DNA from: Burkholderiales bacterium
Lineage (GTDB): Bacteria > Pseudomonadota > Gammaproteobacteria > Burkholderiales > Ga0077523
Direction of reading: 5' to 3'
NCBI GenBank assembly: GCA_019745565.1
Contig: JAIESW010000047.1
Span: forward strand, 1 to 62,450
Length of the DNA: 62,450 nucleotides
Positions 47,101-53,658 of the stretch are shown in pieces (position 1 is the first letter of the stretch; each line of letters opens with the position of its first letter). The position numbers were made by a program, and so were the translations under genes. Under the pieces are notes generated by a model that was not told where the DNA came from, searched no databases, and saw nothing but the letters and a program-made list of their open reading frames with translations.

Positions 47101-47154
47101 GTATACGCCCGTTGGTTCGATCAGCGCGGCTGGCCGCACTACCCGCGTTCGTGA
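41134..47154 (+). CDS. Giant fusion: GMC oxidoreductase, alpha/beta hydrolase and PhoD-like phosphatase
   Basis: A 2006-residue protein with no signal peptide. Residues ~30-640 are a GMC (cholesterol-oxidase-like) flavoenzyme: FAD motif GSGYGAAVAA (from Gly37), HPLGG, and the C-terminal DGSIIPTSLGANPLLTIAA. It contains a ferredoxin-like Cys cluster CVGCGDCVTGC (Cys237, 240, 243, 247) that could bind Fe-S. Residues ~650-1090 are a linking region with no domain I recognise. Residues ~1100-1450 are an alpha/beta hydrolase whose nucleophile elbow is GHCMGA (Cys1196 in place of Ser, as in PHA synthases and dienelactone hydrolases). Residues ~1640-2006 are a PhoD-like metallophosphatase with GDQIYAD (Asp1692), DDHE (Asp1739-Glu1742) and SGDYHTS (His1909). 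GGGGGAGG precedes the ATG. It follows the hybrid kinase by 33 bases. The substrate is unknown; a lipid or sterol-like compound fits the GMC type. Confidence 0.88.
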   Translation: MEWLSRGSDVLIDRILEESDRGGDDVAFLHWDIVIIGSGYGAAVAASRLARAGFRDICLLERGREYLPGEFPNDIGNAPSHVRLDRWNGPDRRAQDDALFDFRFGNGVITLTARALGGTSQINANVAMRADPRVFQQDRWPLELRDEFDPLDAHYTAVERWLQVGRVAKDNDPRHPGLPEKYQRLTEMKAPVQRAIERCWPGVEPKPEVTVEPAQIAVTMVEPKGGHNPYGVEQHACVGCGDCVTGCNHRAKNTLTMNYLPDAFRQGVEMFTGVNVDHLAYDEHASDGFRYRVFFDETVETVLGRSQSAKKPSGGAGSGRRAGLFEIRARAVIIAGGVLGSTEVLIRSGEGENGLHVSERLGHFVSLNGDSIGFGYDQNDPVNGVGWGSRKVEAMQAKPGPYVGPTITGVLDARLGRPLRDGVVIEDGIVPGAIETAMHEWLTSAGLMAQLSECSIRGESARSKVDPLAPSARALENTQTYLVVGHDTADGRIRMRDDAGAYIEWPADRAEDPGHQDLLQACEAEEIGGIYLENPVLHPIPKKLSNALAGVALRGATLSVHPLGGVPMGDDFETGVVNHYGGVYDGKYAQSVYPGLFVLDGSIIPTSLGANPLLTIAAIAERAIPFVVRDLTKAKVPRSRPAPDRDTRFLGNIGEQYPRALPPLPQPAPRAYENPNLTGDGSKERDVTLAFKETLRSFADYPAHPKAGAGTSVDPQPSMVASTTFEIADIDGNKLKFHKDEGIGAVLALDLGCADVDKLLANPCHELAVNSGELRLARHLPDSPRSLDADPIPFVALKVVGGAVRLLEAVESGGRWSRIVRAIATWQEMRGKDDTAHQHLGLRLRVALRESINRWSPMPLVDFLRLMWQAFVAILRLAYHAGERRQFRYDLKLLHVPSKEEYRIEGVKDLRFAVDDTVWQAVRRLVRLYLRGKEARRAEAWKTFGNNWWHALLDLHTRLKGPMGEYWAPTLAEGTLRLDLVRLAHESIAQIVSDQRVPDTPRGLLGLTRVGLLFFRVMLKVHFWDFKAPEYVSALTSRNLRPARREGIPVLPESILFSVPIAIGDFKPPLPDGRIEPPNAPGLTLHLTCYRVKRDADAAPQAPNPILLLHGFAQSSTAFINTDVTEDLVVHLYKKGYDVWLLDYRHSIALQSSREVHDLDTAALNDVPYAVDEILAYYRGLSPAHAIDAVTVFGHCMGAVLVSMAALSGRLQCQPKEGEARSRIKAAVLSQVPPFIVGGLMSQFKIDLAAFIRDVLKLRVINLCARGEGSMWLTMADRLFATFPVGDEVCPHEFNRFEDHMQDGIGTCKRITGIIGRLYRHVNLKQATHDRLPDYFGWANIAVFAQIAKFFQCERIVNADGSNVYATRENIQKYMNFPVLFLHGKQNVVFDEESARRSCVEFKRANRDVPYGLELIEGYAHYDCIVGKAAEADVFCKVTRFLADPKDADPMLVSGGNERAAVSKTQVMVPQLGPWITGLTANDREVDISLKLSPNRDWSVQPAVSYVFEDNLRPPRRFRDADWNIGNPPELSGEPDPERRDFMQKIRGTDERVENPAPAERWTADVITLSGGGPPADIAVSGSKLYAHLKERAEQLARLAREPELRTIGRILLAPLTLEDAAIRVSQALIAAARKSDEIAFFASCCRHPGTGFETILSDLAFGGMATRLAEHANSVAIIREPLPQLCLLLGDQIYADAMGGVFDTERPIEKFVQRYYRAYASPNFRALVRHMPLHLTIDDHEIQDNYSCDMKAGDLNLKRLAATGLEAARAFQGISLDPATRRLWYKMNRSGFDFFLLDTRSGRFRNATRGESKLMDDDQWRALEDWLKEIDKTRPKFIASGSVVLPRSQDVRWASDRDAWTGNPWLQRHRPETRWDSWSAFPEERERLFRLIVKNGVDNVVFVSGDYHTSSFSKLEIRDGTSVWKAYSVVSPPAYAPFPFANDRADRLETDDILQLWPKASVKVATLWRYDGSGFSEVYVRRQGRDWSVYARWFDQRGWPHYPRS

Positions 47155-47161
47155 GGACGCC

Positions 47162-47848
47162 CTAGTCGTCTTCGCCGGTGCCGACGGTGATCGCGATGTC
47201 GGCGATCGAGATGCCCAGTTGTGCGGTCGCATAGACCGCCTCCGTCCGATTGTGGACGTCGAGGGTCTGAAAGATCTTGTTGATGTGCGTCTTCGCAGTC
47301 GACTCGGAGATGCCGAGTTCGCGGCAGATGAGCTTTGTCGGCCGCCCTTTCACCAGCAGGGCGAGCACCTGCATCTGGCGCGGCGACAGCTTGAGGTCGA
47401 TCTGGCCTGGGCCGGGCACCGCGTTGCCGGTGCTGCCGCACGACGCGGCCGACGGCTTCAGGACGGATGGCGGGACGTAGACACCCTTCGCAAGCACCAG
47501 CTTCAGCGCCTGGAGCATCACCGCCGACGACGACGTCTTGGGTATGAACCCCATGGCACCGGTGTCGATCGCCTTCTGGATCGTGGCCGGCTGTTCGTCG
47601 CCAGACATCACGACCACAGGAAGGGATGGATACTGATCCCGCAGGATCGCCAGCCCCTCCAGGCCGCCGCGGCCGGGCATCTGCAGATCGAGCAGCACCA
47701 GATCCAGATCGGCGTGGCGCTGTGCCGCCGTGAGCGCTTCGTCGCAGTTGCCTGCATCGACGGTCTCGATCTGCGGGTCCAACGCTCCGATCAGCAACTT
47801 GAGACCGTCCCGGAACAGCACGTGATCATCGACAAGCAGGACTTTCAT
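47162..47848 (-). CDS. NarL/FixJ-type response regulator
   Basis: A 228-residue response regulator. The receiver domain (~1-120) has the acidic pair (LLVDDH), phosphoacceptor Asp (LLDLQMPG), Ser (VMSGDE) and Lys (FIPKT). The LuxR/NarL HTH is at ~155-215 (LSPRQMQVLALLVKGRPTKL, then ICRELGISESTAKTHINK). It stops seven bases from the end of the giant fusion, on the opposite strand. It is a plausible partner of the hybrid kinase at 39289. The start at 47848 is the first Met before the receiver; the upstream frame adds 13 unrelated residues. Confidence 0.93.
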   Translation of the reverse strand: MKVLLVDDHVLFRDGLKLLIGALDPQIETVDAGNCDEALTAAQRHADLDLVLLDLQMPGRGGLEGLAILRDQYPSLPVVVMSGDEQPATIQKAIDTGAMGFIPKTSSSAVMLQALKLVLAKGVYVPPSVLKPSAASCGSTGNAVPGPGQIDLKLSPRQMQVLALLVKGRPTKLICRELGISESTAKTHINKIFQTLDVHNRTEAVYATAQLGISIADIAITVGTGEDD

Positions 47849-48127
47849 ATCGCGCTTCCAACGACGTTTTCGGGAAGAGTACTCCACAGGAGGCCGTGCG
47901 TCGCATCGCCCGATTGGACGATAGCCATGTACCCCCGGACTGCACAGGATGGCCGATGTTCAAGGTGCGTCGCGCTGACCACAATGGGTGCCACATGAAT
48001 GGGCCCGGACGCTCCGGCGACCGAAAAGTCCGTTCCTGCAGGCGCCACGATCTTCTGCCCGGGATCGTGGGACCGCATCCGGCGATTGCGTGCCGGGTTC
48101 CGGGTATTCCTGGTCCAGGAGGTCAAC

Positions 48128-48571
48128 ATGAAGGAAGTGAAGCAGCAATGGAAGCCTGCCACCGTTTCGATGTCTGCCGTCGCGCTCGCGGTCGGCATGG
48201 TGGTTGCGATGATCCAACCCGTGAGCGCCGGTCAGAAGATCCATGAGAGCAACCCCTGCGACGTCCGCGACACCTGCAGCGCCGATCCCGGCAAGTATGT
48301 CGATTACCGCGAAAACGGTCCGATCAAGGCGCGTGAGTACGTGGGCGAGATGCGATGGGGTAACGGCGGAGCGCCGGACGACGTCTACGTGGTGACGCGT
48401 ACCGTCGGATCGCGTGACCTCGCCGGAGCGAAGCCCTGCCAGGTTCGTGACGCCTGCATCAACGGTCAGGAACCGCACAAGGTGGTGCGCAACGGTCCTA
48501 GCGGCGCGGAGATTCCGATGGCCAAGCAAGTCGAGTCCGTGCAGGTCTCGACCCAGCCCGCGCAGAAGTAG
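48128..48571 (+). CDS. Small secreted repeat protein of unknown function
   Basis: A 147-residue protein with an N-terminal signal peptide (~1-35, cleavage near VSA|GQ). The mature part contains two copies of a short motif: NPCDVRDTC...RENGP and KPCQVRDAC...RNGP. Each has a Cys-x5-Cys pair that could be disulfide-linked in the periplasm. I recognise no family. AGGAGGTC lies ahead of the ATG at 48128. Confidence 0.7.
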   Translation: MKEVKQQWKPATVSMSAVALAVGMVVAMIQPVSAGQKIHESNPCDVRDTCSADPGKYVDYRENGPIKAREYVGEMRWGNGGAPDDVYVVTRTVGSRDLAGAKPCQVRDACINGQEPHKVVRNGPSGAEIPMAKQVESVQVSTQPAQK

Positions 48572-48731
48572 TCGAGCTCCTCCCCTCTCTTTCGTGGAGA
48601 GGTTGCCCCGGTGGGTCATGCCCGACCCCCGGGGCATTTTGATGTCTGCGCTTTCCGATGTCCGTGCGGACCCGGTGGGTGCGAATGCTATTCTTTCGCC
48701 CTTAGAACAAGCGGGGCGAGGAGAAGCAGTC

Positions 48732-49904
48732 ATGAGCCGCATCACCAAGGTCGAGGTCCACGTATTCCAGTTCGACACCGAGAACCTCGGCATGACCCGG
48801 GCCGCCAGCGTCGGTGCGCTCGAGTACGTGAAAGGAGCGAAGACGCGGCTCACCAAGTATGCGGTGGCCGTGATGACCGACAACGGCCTGCGCGGCGAGT
48901 ACGTCACCCACTGGGTCGGTTCGGCCGCGGCGCTCGGTTCCACCCTCATGCTCGCTCCGTTCCTCGTGGGCCGCGAGGCCGAGCAGCGCGAAGCGATCTA
49001 CGACGATCTGAAGCGCGAATCCCGTCAGTTCGACCACATGGGTCACGGACCGCTGGACATCGCCTTATGGGATCTCGCCGGCAAGAAGTACGGCGTATCC
49101 GTCTCCGAACTGCTCGGCGGCTATCGCTTCCGCCTGCCGGCGTATGCGAGCACCTATCACGCGCAGCATTCAGGCGGCCTCGATTCGAAGGAAGCCTTCG
49201 GCGACTTCGCGCTCGCGTGCCGCGAGATGGGGTACACCGCATTCAAGATCCACGGCTGGCACGAGGGCGACAAGCGCAAGGAGGCAGCCAACGTGCTGCA
49301 CGTGCGCAAGGTCGTGGGCGACACGATGGAGCTGATGATCGATCCCGCCTGCGAGCTGCGCACGTTCGCAGATGCGTTGTACGTGGGGCGTGCCTGCGAT
49401 GACGCGAACTACTTCTGGTACGAGGATCCGTTCCGCGACAGCGGCGTGTCGCAGTATGCGCATCGCAAGCTGCGCGAGCTGATGCGCACCCCCATCCTGC
49501 AGACCGAGCATATCCGCGGCGTCGAACCCAAGGCCGACTTCCTCATCGCGAACGCCACGGACTTCCTGCGCGTCGATCCGGAGTACGACATGGGCATCAC
49601 GGGGGCGATGAAGATCGCGCATATCGCCGAGGGTTTCGGCGTGGATGCGGAGGTGCACGCGTGCGGACCCGCCCACCGGCATTGCATGTCCGCCATGCGC
49701 AACAGCAACTTCTACGAGATCGCGCTGGTGGGCCCGGACATGCCCAACGCGGTTCCGCCCGTGTACCGGTGCGGCTACAGCGATCGGCTGGAAGCGGTCG
49801 GCAAGGACGGCTGCTTCGAAGTGCCCACCGGACCGGGGCTGGGCGTCACCTACGACTGGGATTTCATCGCCAAGAACCGGGTGGCGCTGCACGAGTTCGG
49901 CTAG
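48732..49904 (+). CDS. Enolase-superfamily protein, mandelate racemase/muconate-lactonising type
   Basis: A 390-residue enolase-superfamily enzyme, which abstracts a proton alpha to a carboxylate using a Mg ion. The metal ligands appear as MIDPACE (Asp), WYEDPF (Glu) and QTEHIRG (Glu). The first catalytic base motif is KIH (FKIHGW) instead of KxK, so the second Lys is His, and a His in EVHACGP is the likely partner base. The substrate cannot be named from this. GAGGAGAA precedes the ATG. Confidence 0.88.
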   Translation: MSRITKVEVHVFQFDTENLGMTRAASVGALEYVKGAKTRLTKYAVAVMTDNGLRGEYVTHWVGSAAALGSTLMLAPFLVGREAEQREAIYDDLKRESRQFDHMGHGPLDIALWDLAGKKYGVSVSELLGGYRFRLPAYASTYHAQHSGGLDSKEAFGDFALACREMGYTAFKIHGWHEGDKRKEAANVLHVRKVVGDTMELMIDPACELRTFADALYVGRACDDANYFWYEDPFRDSGVSQYAHRKLRELMRTPILQTEHIRGVEPKADFLIANATDFLRVDPEYDMGITGAMKIAHIAEGFGVDAEVHACGPAHRHCMSAMRNSNFYEIALVGPDMPNAVPPVYRCGYSDRLEAVGKDGCFEVPTGPGLGVTYDWDFIAKNRVALHEFG

Positions 49905-50165
49905 GGTCTGTCGATCGTCCACGGGCCCCATTCCAGCGCCGTCCACCGCCTGGCTCGCGGGAGCCGGCCTCGCCGTGCCGATGCTGCGGCGCCTGCGTCG
50001 GACGAGCCGGTTCACGGGGCTGTAACACAGGGCGGTTAGGGTCCGCCCCGACCGGAAGTCGTCCCGGCCTCCGGCACGATCCAGAGGCGTATCCCTGAAG
50101 TCCTTCAAGCAGCTTCTCCCGCAGTCCCGCGCGACCAGCGCGGCCCCCGCGAGGCCACCCGTCCG

Positions 50166-50951
50166 ATGACTCGCGTGCGTTCCATCTTCCTGTCGGACAT
50201 CCATCTCGGCACGCGGGCGTGCCAGGCCGACCAGCTCCACTCGTTCCTGAAGCACTACGAGTCGGAGTACCTCTTCCTGGTGGGCGACATCATCGACTTC
50301 TGGTCCATGAGCCGCGGCATCGTCTGGTCGCGCTCCCAGAACACGGTGGTGCAGAAGATCCTGCGCAAGGCGCGCCACGGGGTGAAGGTGATCTTCGTGC
50401 CCGGCAACCACGACGAGGCCCTGCGCGAGTACGTCGGCACTTCGTTCGGCGACATCGAACTGGTGAAGGAGTACGTGCACACCGCGGCGGACGGCAAGCG
50501 CTACATCCTGCTGCACGGCGACGAGTTCGATCAGGTCACGCGCTACCACCGCTGGGTCGCGGTGCTGGGCGACGTCCTCTACAACTTCCTGGTGCGGGTC
50601 AACGTGCTGCTGTCACTGGTCCGCCGCACGTTCCGCATCTCGGGTTACTGGTCGCTGGCAGGCTATGCCAAGCGCAAGGTGAAGGGCGCGATCGAGTTCA
50701 TCTACAGCTTCGAGGAATCGGTGGTGCACGCCGTGAAGGAGCGCAAGCTGGACGGCGTGATCTGCGGCCACATCCACGCAGCTGCCATCAAGACCATCGA
50801 CGGCGTCACCTATATCAACTGCGGCGACTGGGTCGACAGCTGTACCGCCATCGTCGAGCACCTGGACGGCCGGATGGAACTCCTGCACTGGAAAGGCGAA
50901 CCGGTCGGCTCCGAGGAGACGGAGGGGTTGACGCTGGAAGAGGCGGCATAG
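50166..50951 (+). CDS. LpxH-like metallophosphoesterase (UDP-2,3-diacylglucosamine diphosphatase family)
   Basis: A 261-residue calcineurin-like phosphoesterase with the metal-binding motifs SDIHLG, GDIIDF, GNHDE and GHIHAA and the family-typical HGDEFD segment. LpxH hydrolyses UDP-2,3-diacylglucosamine in lipid A synthesis, but this longer branch also includes enzymes of unproven substrate. The ATG at 50166 fits the N terminus of the fold. It is isolated on the plus strand with 260 bases of unassigned sequence upstream. Confidence 0.82.
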   Translation: MTRVRSIFLSDIHLGTRACQADQLHSFLKHYESEYLFLVGDIIDFWSMSRGIVWSRSQNTVVQKILRKARHGVKVIFVPGNHDEALREYVGTSFGDIELVKEYVHTAADGKRYILLHGDEFDQVTRYHRWVAVLGDVLYNFLVRVNVLLSLVRRTFRISGYWSLAGYAKRKVKGAIEFIYSFEESVVHAVKERKLDGVICGHIHAAAIKTIDGVTYINCGDWVDSCTAIVEHLDGRMELLHWKGEPVGSEETEGLTLEEAA

Positions 50952-51021
50952 GGCGTCAGGAATTCGGAATTCCGGCCCCGATCTCGTTGCGCAGGCGGGA
51001 GTGCGTACCTACGATGGCCGC

Positions 51022-52467
51022 ATGCGCCATCTGGTGGGAATCGTCGGGCTGCTCCTGTGCCTTGCCGCGAATGCAGCGGACCGCCTGCCCGCGCTCTCTG
51101 CCGACCTCAAGGAGACGTCGGTCTCGGGCCTGTCGTCCGGCGGGTACATGGCGGTGCAGTTTCACCTCGCCCACAGCGCCATCGTGCGTGGTGCCGGCGT
51201 CTTTGCCGGGGGGCTGTGGGGGTGCGCCAAGGGCAGCGCCGATCGCGCAACCGGCGAATGCTCGCACGGCTCGCCCGCGGCGAAGCCGTTCGTTGCCACG
51301 GCGAAGGAACTCGCGCGGATGGGCAGCATCGACCCGATGGAGAACCTTGCCCGCACGCACGTGTGGTTGTTCTCGGGCTACAACGACGGCGTCGTCCGCC
51401 AATCGGCAACGAACGCGCTGGCCGATTTCTATCGCGCGCTGCTGCCCGCCGGTCACGTCTTCTATCGCAACGACCTCAAGGCCGGCCATGCGCTCGTCAC
51501 GCTCGATCGCGGCGGCCGCTGCGAGCTGACCGGCGGTGATTTCATTGCGGACTGCGACTACGACGCGGTCGGCGCGCTGCTGCAGTTCATCCACGGGCGC
51601 TTGGCGCCGCCGGGTTCGCCGTCGAGCGCGGCTTTGCGTTCGTTCGATCAGACCGAGTTCGCGCTCGGCAGCGCACGCTCGTCCGCGCTTGCCGACGAGG
51701 GCTACGTGTACATCCCCAAGGCCTGCGAGGCCGCCGGCGGCTGCCGCATCCACGTCGCGCTGCACGGCTGCCGCCAGAATGCGGAATCGGTCGGCGACGC
51801 CTTCTACGCCCAGGCCGGCTACAACCGGTGGGCGGAGACGAACCGGATCGTCGTTCTCTATCCGCAGGCCCGCGCCACCTGGGGTATGCCGCTCAATCCC
51901 TACGGTTGCTGGGATTGGTGGGGCTACACGGGCTCCGCCGGGTATCTTGCCAAGGCTGCGCCGCAGATCGCGGCGATCCGCGCAATGGTGGACCGGATAG
52001 CAAGCGGTTCGACGCGGCCGGGGGCGTTGCCGGCTGCATCCGCGGGCGCGGCCCTGGTGGATGCTTCCGCGGACGCGATGGCGCTCGCCTGGAGTCCGGT
52101 GGTCGGGGCGGCACGCTATGAAGTGTCGACCGGCGACCGGAGGGTCGCGGTCATTGCGCCGGAAACGGCGGCAGCGGTCGACGGTCTGGCACCGGCGAGT
52201 CGCCAAACAATCACCTGGCGCGCCCTCGACGCAGTCGGGAAGCCGCTGGGCGAGAGCCGTTTCGAAGGCGCGACCGCCGCCGCGGCCCCGGCGTGCGACC
52301 CCTGGCTCGCCAACAACTACGAGCACGTGCGCGCCGGGCGGGCCTACGTGCTCTGGGGCCTCGTTTACGCAGCCGGCTCGAATCAATCCATGGGCTGGTG
52401 GAACATTTTCACGACAACCCAACTCCATCGCATTCCGGGCGGGTTCGCGGTCGGCCCCTGTTCCTGA
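51022..52467 (+). CDS. Secreted poly(3-hydroxyalkanoate) depolymerase, type 2 catalytic domain
   Basis: A 481-residue exported enzyme with a signal peptide (~1-18). The catalytic domain has the lipase box GLSSG near the N terminus (Ser38) and the HVALHGCRQN block. A Fn3-like linker (~345-415, YEVSTGDRRVAV) and a C-terminal ~55-residue domain (ANNYEHVRAGRA, LVYAAGSNQSMGW) typical of secreted PHA depolymerases follow. It hydrolyses short-chain polyhydroxyalkanoate outside the cell or in the periplasm. The start at 51022 puts the signal peptide first; a GTG at 51001 is possible. A DUF6781 protein follows, supporting a PHA context. Confidence 0.9.
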   Translation: MRHLVGIVGLLLCLAANAADRLPALSADLKETSVSGLSSGGYMAVQFHLAHSAIVRGAGVFAGGLWGCAKGSADRATGECSHGSPAAKPFVATAKELARMGSIDPMENLARTHVWLFSGYNDGVVRQSATNALADFYRALLPAGHVFYRNDLKAGHALVTLDRGGRCELTGGDFIADCDYDAVGALLQFIHGRLAPPGSPSSAALRSFDQTEFALGSARSSALADEGYVYIPKACEAAGGCRIHVALHGCRQNAESVGDAFYAQAGYNRWAETNRIVVLYPQARATWGMPLNPYGCWDWWGYTGSAGYLAKAAPQIAAIRAMVDRIASGSTRPGALPAASAGAALVDASADAMALAWSPVVGAARYEVSTGDRRVAVIAPETAAAVDGLAPASRQTITWRALDAVGKPLGESRFEGATAAAAPACDPWLANNYEHVRAGRAYVLWGLVYAAGSNQSMGWWNIFTTTQLHRIPGGFAVGPCS

Positions 52468-52561
52468 TCGCCCGGCATTGACTAAGGTCAACGTCGCCCG
52501 CCCCGGGCGGGCGGATAATGATTTTGCAGTGTTCCCCATCGACGTCCAGCGAGGAGGTCCC

Positions 52562-53200
52562 ATGAGCAACGATGATCTCAAGTCCGGCGCCGCCAAATCC
52601 GTCGCCGACGGTGTCGACATCCGCGCCAAGGTGCGCGACATGACGCTCGCCGCCATCCGTGATCGCCGGTTCGATTTTGCCGGGATGCGCGAAGTGATGA
52701 CGCAGATGGCCGACGGCATCACCATCGGGGCGGAGAAGCACGGGACCGAGATGCGCCAGGCGCTGTCGCAGGCCTTCACGGGGCTGGACGAGGCGTTCAC
52801 CAAGTCTGCGCATGCGACGCAGCTGGCGCTGGCGGAGCTCACCTCGAAGACCAAGGAGTTCAACGAGACCGAACTCAAGGCCACGCTCGAGAACCTCAAG
52901 GGAATGGAGAAGGATCTCCTCGGCAGCATGTCCAAGGCGGCCGAGCGTACCGGCGGCCAGGTCAAGAAGGAGATGCAGGAACTTGCCGCTCACATGACCC
53001 GCACCGGCACCGACACCGGTGCTGCCGTCGCCAAGATCATGGGTGAGTTTTCGAGCCGTACCGCGAGCACGGCGGCCGACACCACCGCGGCCGGGTTCGA
53101 TGCGGCGCGCAAGATGAGCGAGCGATTCGCCCAGGTGGCCAGCGGCTTCCTGGCGGGCATGTCCGAGGCTCTCTCGAACAAGGACGCGCCGAAGAAATGA
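52562..53200 (+). CDS. DUF6781-like, phasin-like helical protein
   Basis: A 212-residue, entirely helical, Ala/Lys/Glu-rich protein with no signal peptide, resembling DUF6781/phasin-type proteins that coat polyhydroxyalkanoate granules. Segments such as VREMTLAAIRD-like and LSQAFTGLDEAFTKS give amphipathic helices, with a C-terminal repeat of Gly/Ala/Thr (TDTGAAVAKIM). GAGGAGGT lies ahead of the ATG at 52562. The adjacent PHA depolymerase supports a granule role, which is inference. Confidence 0.6.
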   Translation: MSNDDLKSGAAKSVADGVDIRAKVRDMTLAAIRDRRFDFAGMREVMTQMADGITIGAEKHGTEMRQALSQAFTGLDEAFTKSAHATQLALAELTSKTKEFNETELKATLENLKGMEKDLLGSMSKAAERTGGQVKKEMQELAAHMTRTGTDTGAAVAKIMGEFSSRTASTAADTTAAGFDAARKMSERFAQVASGFLAGMSEALSNKDAPKK

Positions 53201-53228
53201 AAACCCGCGAATCACACGGAGGATCGCC

Positions 53229-53624
53229 ATGCCTCATTACCATGCCGTAGTCTGGCTCGATCACGCCGAAGCGCATGTCATGCATTTCACGTCGGAGGAC
53301 GTGGAGCAGTTCACCGCACACGCTTCCGGGCGCCATCCGCATCTGCACCACAAGCGGGGCTCGGTGGGTGCCGGGCATCAGGCCGGTGAGCCGCACTACT
53401 ACGATCGCATCGCGGCGCTGCTGGCCGGGGCCGGCGAGATCCTCGTGGTCGGGCCCGGCAACGCGAAGCTCGAACTGGTGCGGCATCTGGACCGTCATCA
53501 GCCCGAACTCGGCGCCAAGGTGCTCGGCGTCGAAACCGTCGATCATCCGACCGACGCCCAGCTCGTCGCCCATGCACGCAAGTACTTTCTGGCGAAGGAC
53601 CGGATGCTGGGCCACGTGAAGTGA
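53229..53624 (+). CDS. Translational machinery protein (eRF1/pelota-like fold)
   Basis: A 131-residue protein of the small bacterial family labelled translational machinery protein, related to the eRF1 domain and host-attachment-like proteins. The blocks VVWLDHAEAHVMHF and ILVVGPGNAKLELVRHL and the end VAHARKYFLAKDRM are characteristic. Many His residues in the first half (HPHLHHKRGS) could bind metal. The function is not established. It follows the DUF6781 gene by 28 bases, probably in the same transcript. Confidence 0.8.
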   Translation: MPHYHAVVWLDHAEAHVMHFTSEDVEQFTAHASGRHPHLHHKRGSVGAGHQAGEPHYYDRIAALLAGAGEILVVGPGNAKLELVRHLDRHQPELGAKVLGVETVDHPTDAQLVAHARKYFLAKDRMLGHVK

Positions 53625-53658
53625 CCGGCGCCCGGCGCGGACGCGCGCCTTCGTCGCC

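Noticed and set aside
49905..50165. A short open frame ending in a hydrophobic/Arg-rich tail after the enolase-superfamily gene
   Set aside because: No ribosome binding site, no homology I recognise and no conserved start; left as intergenic.
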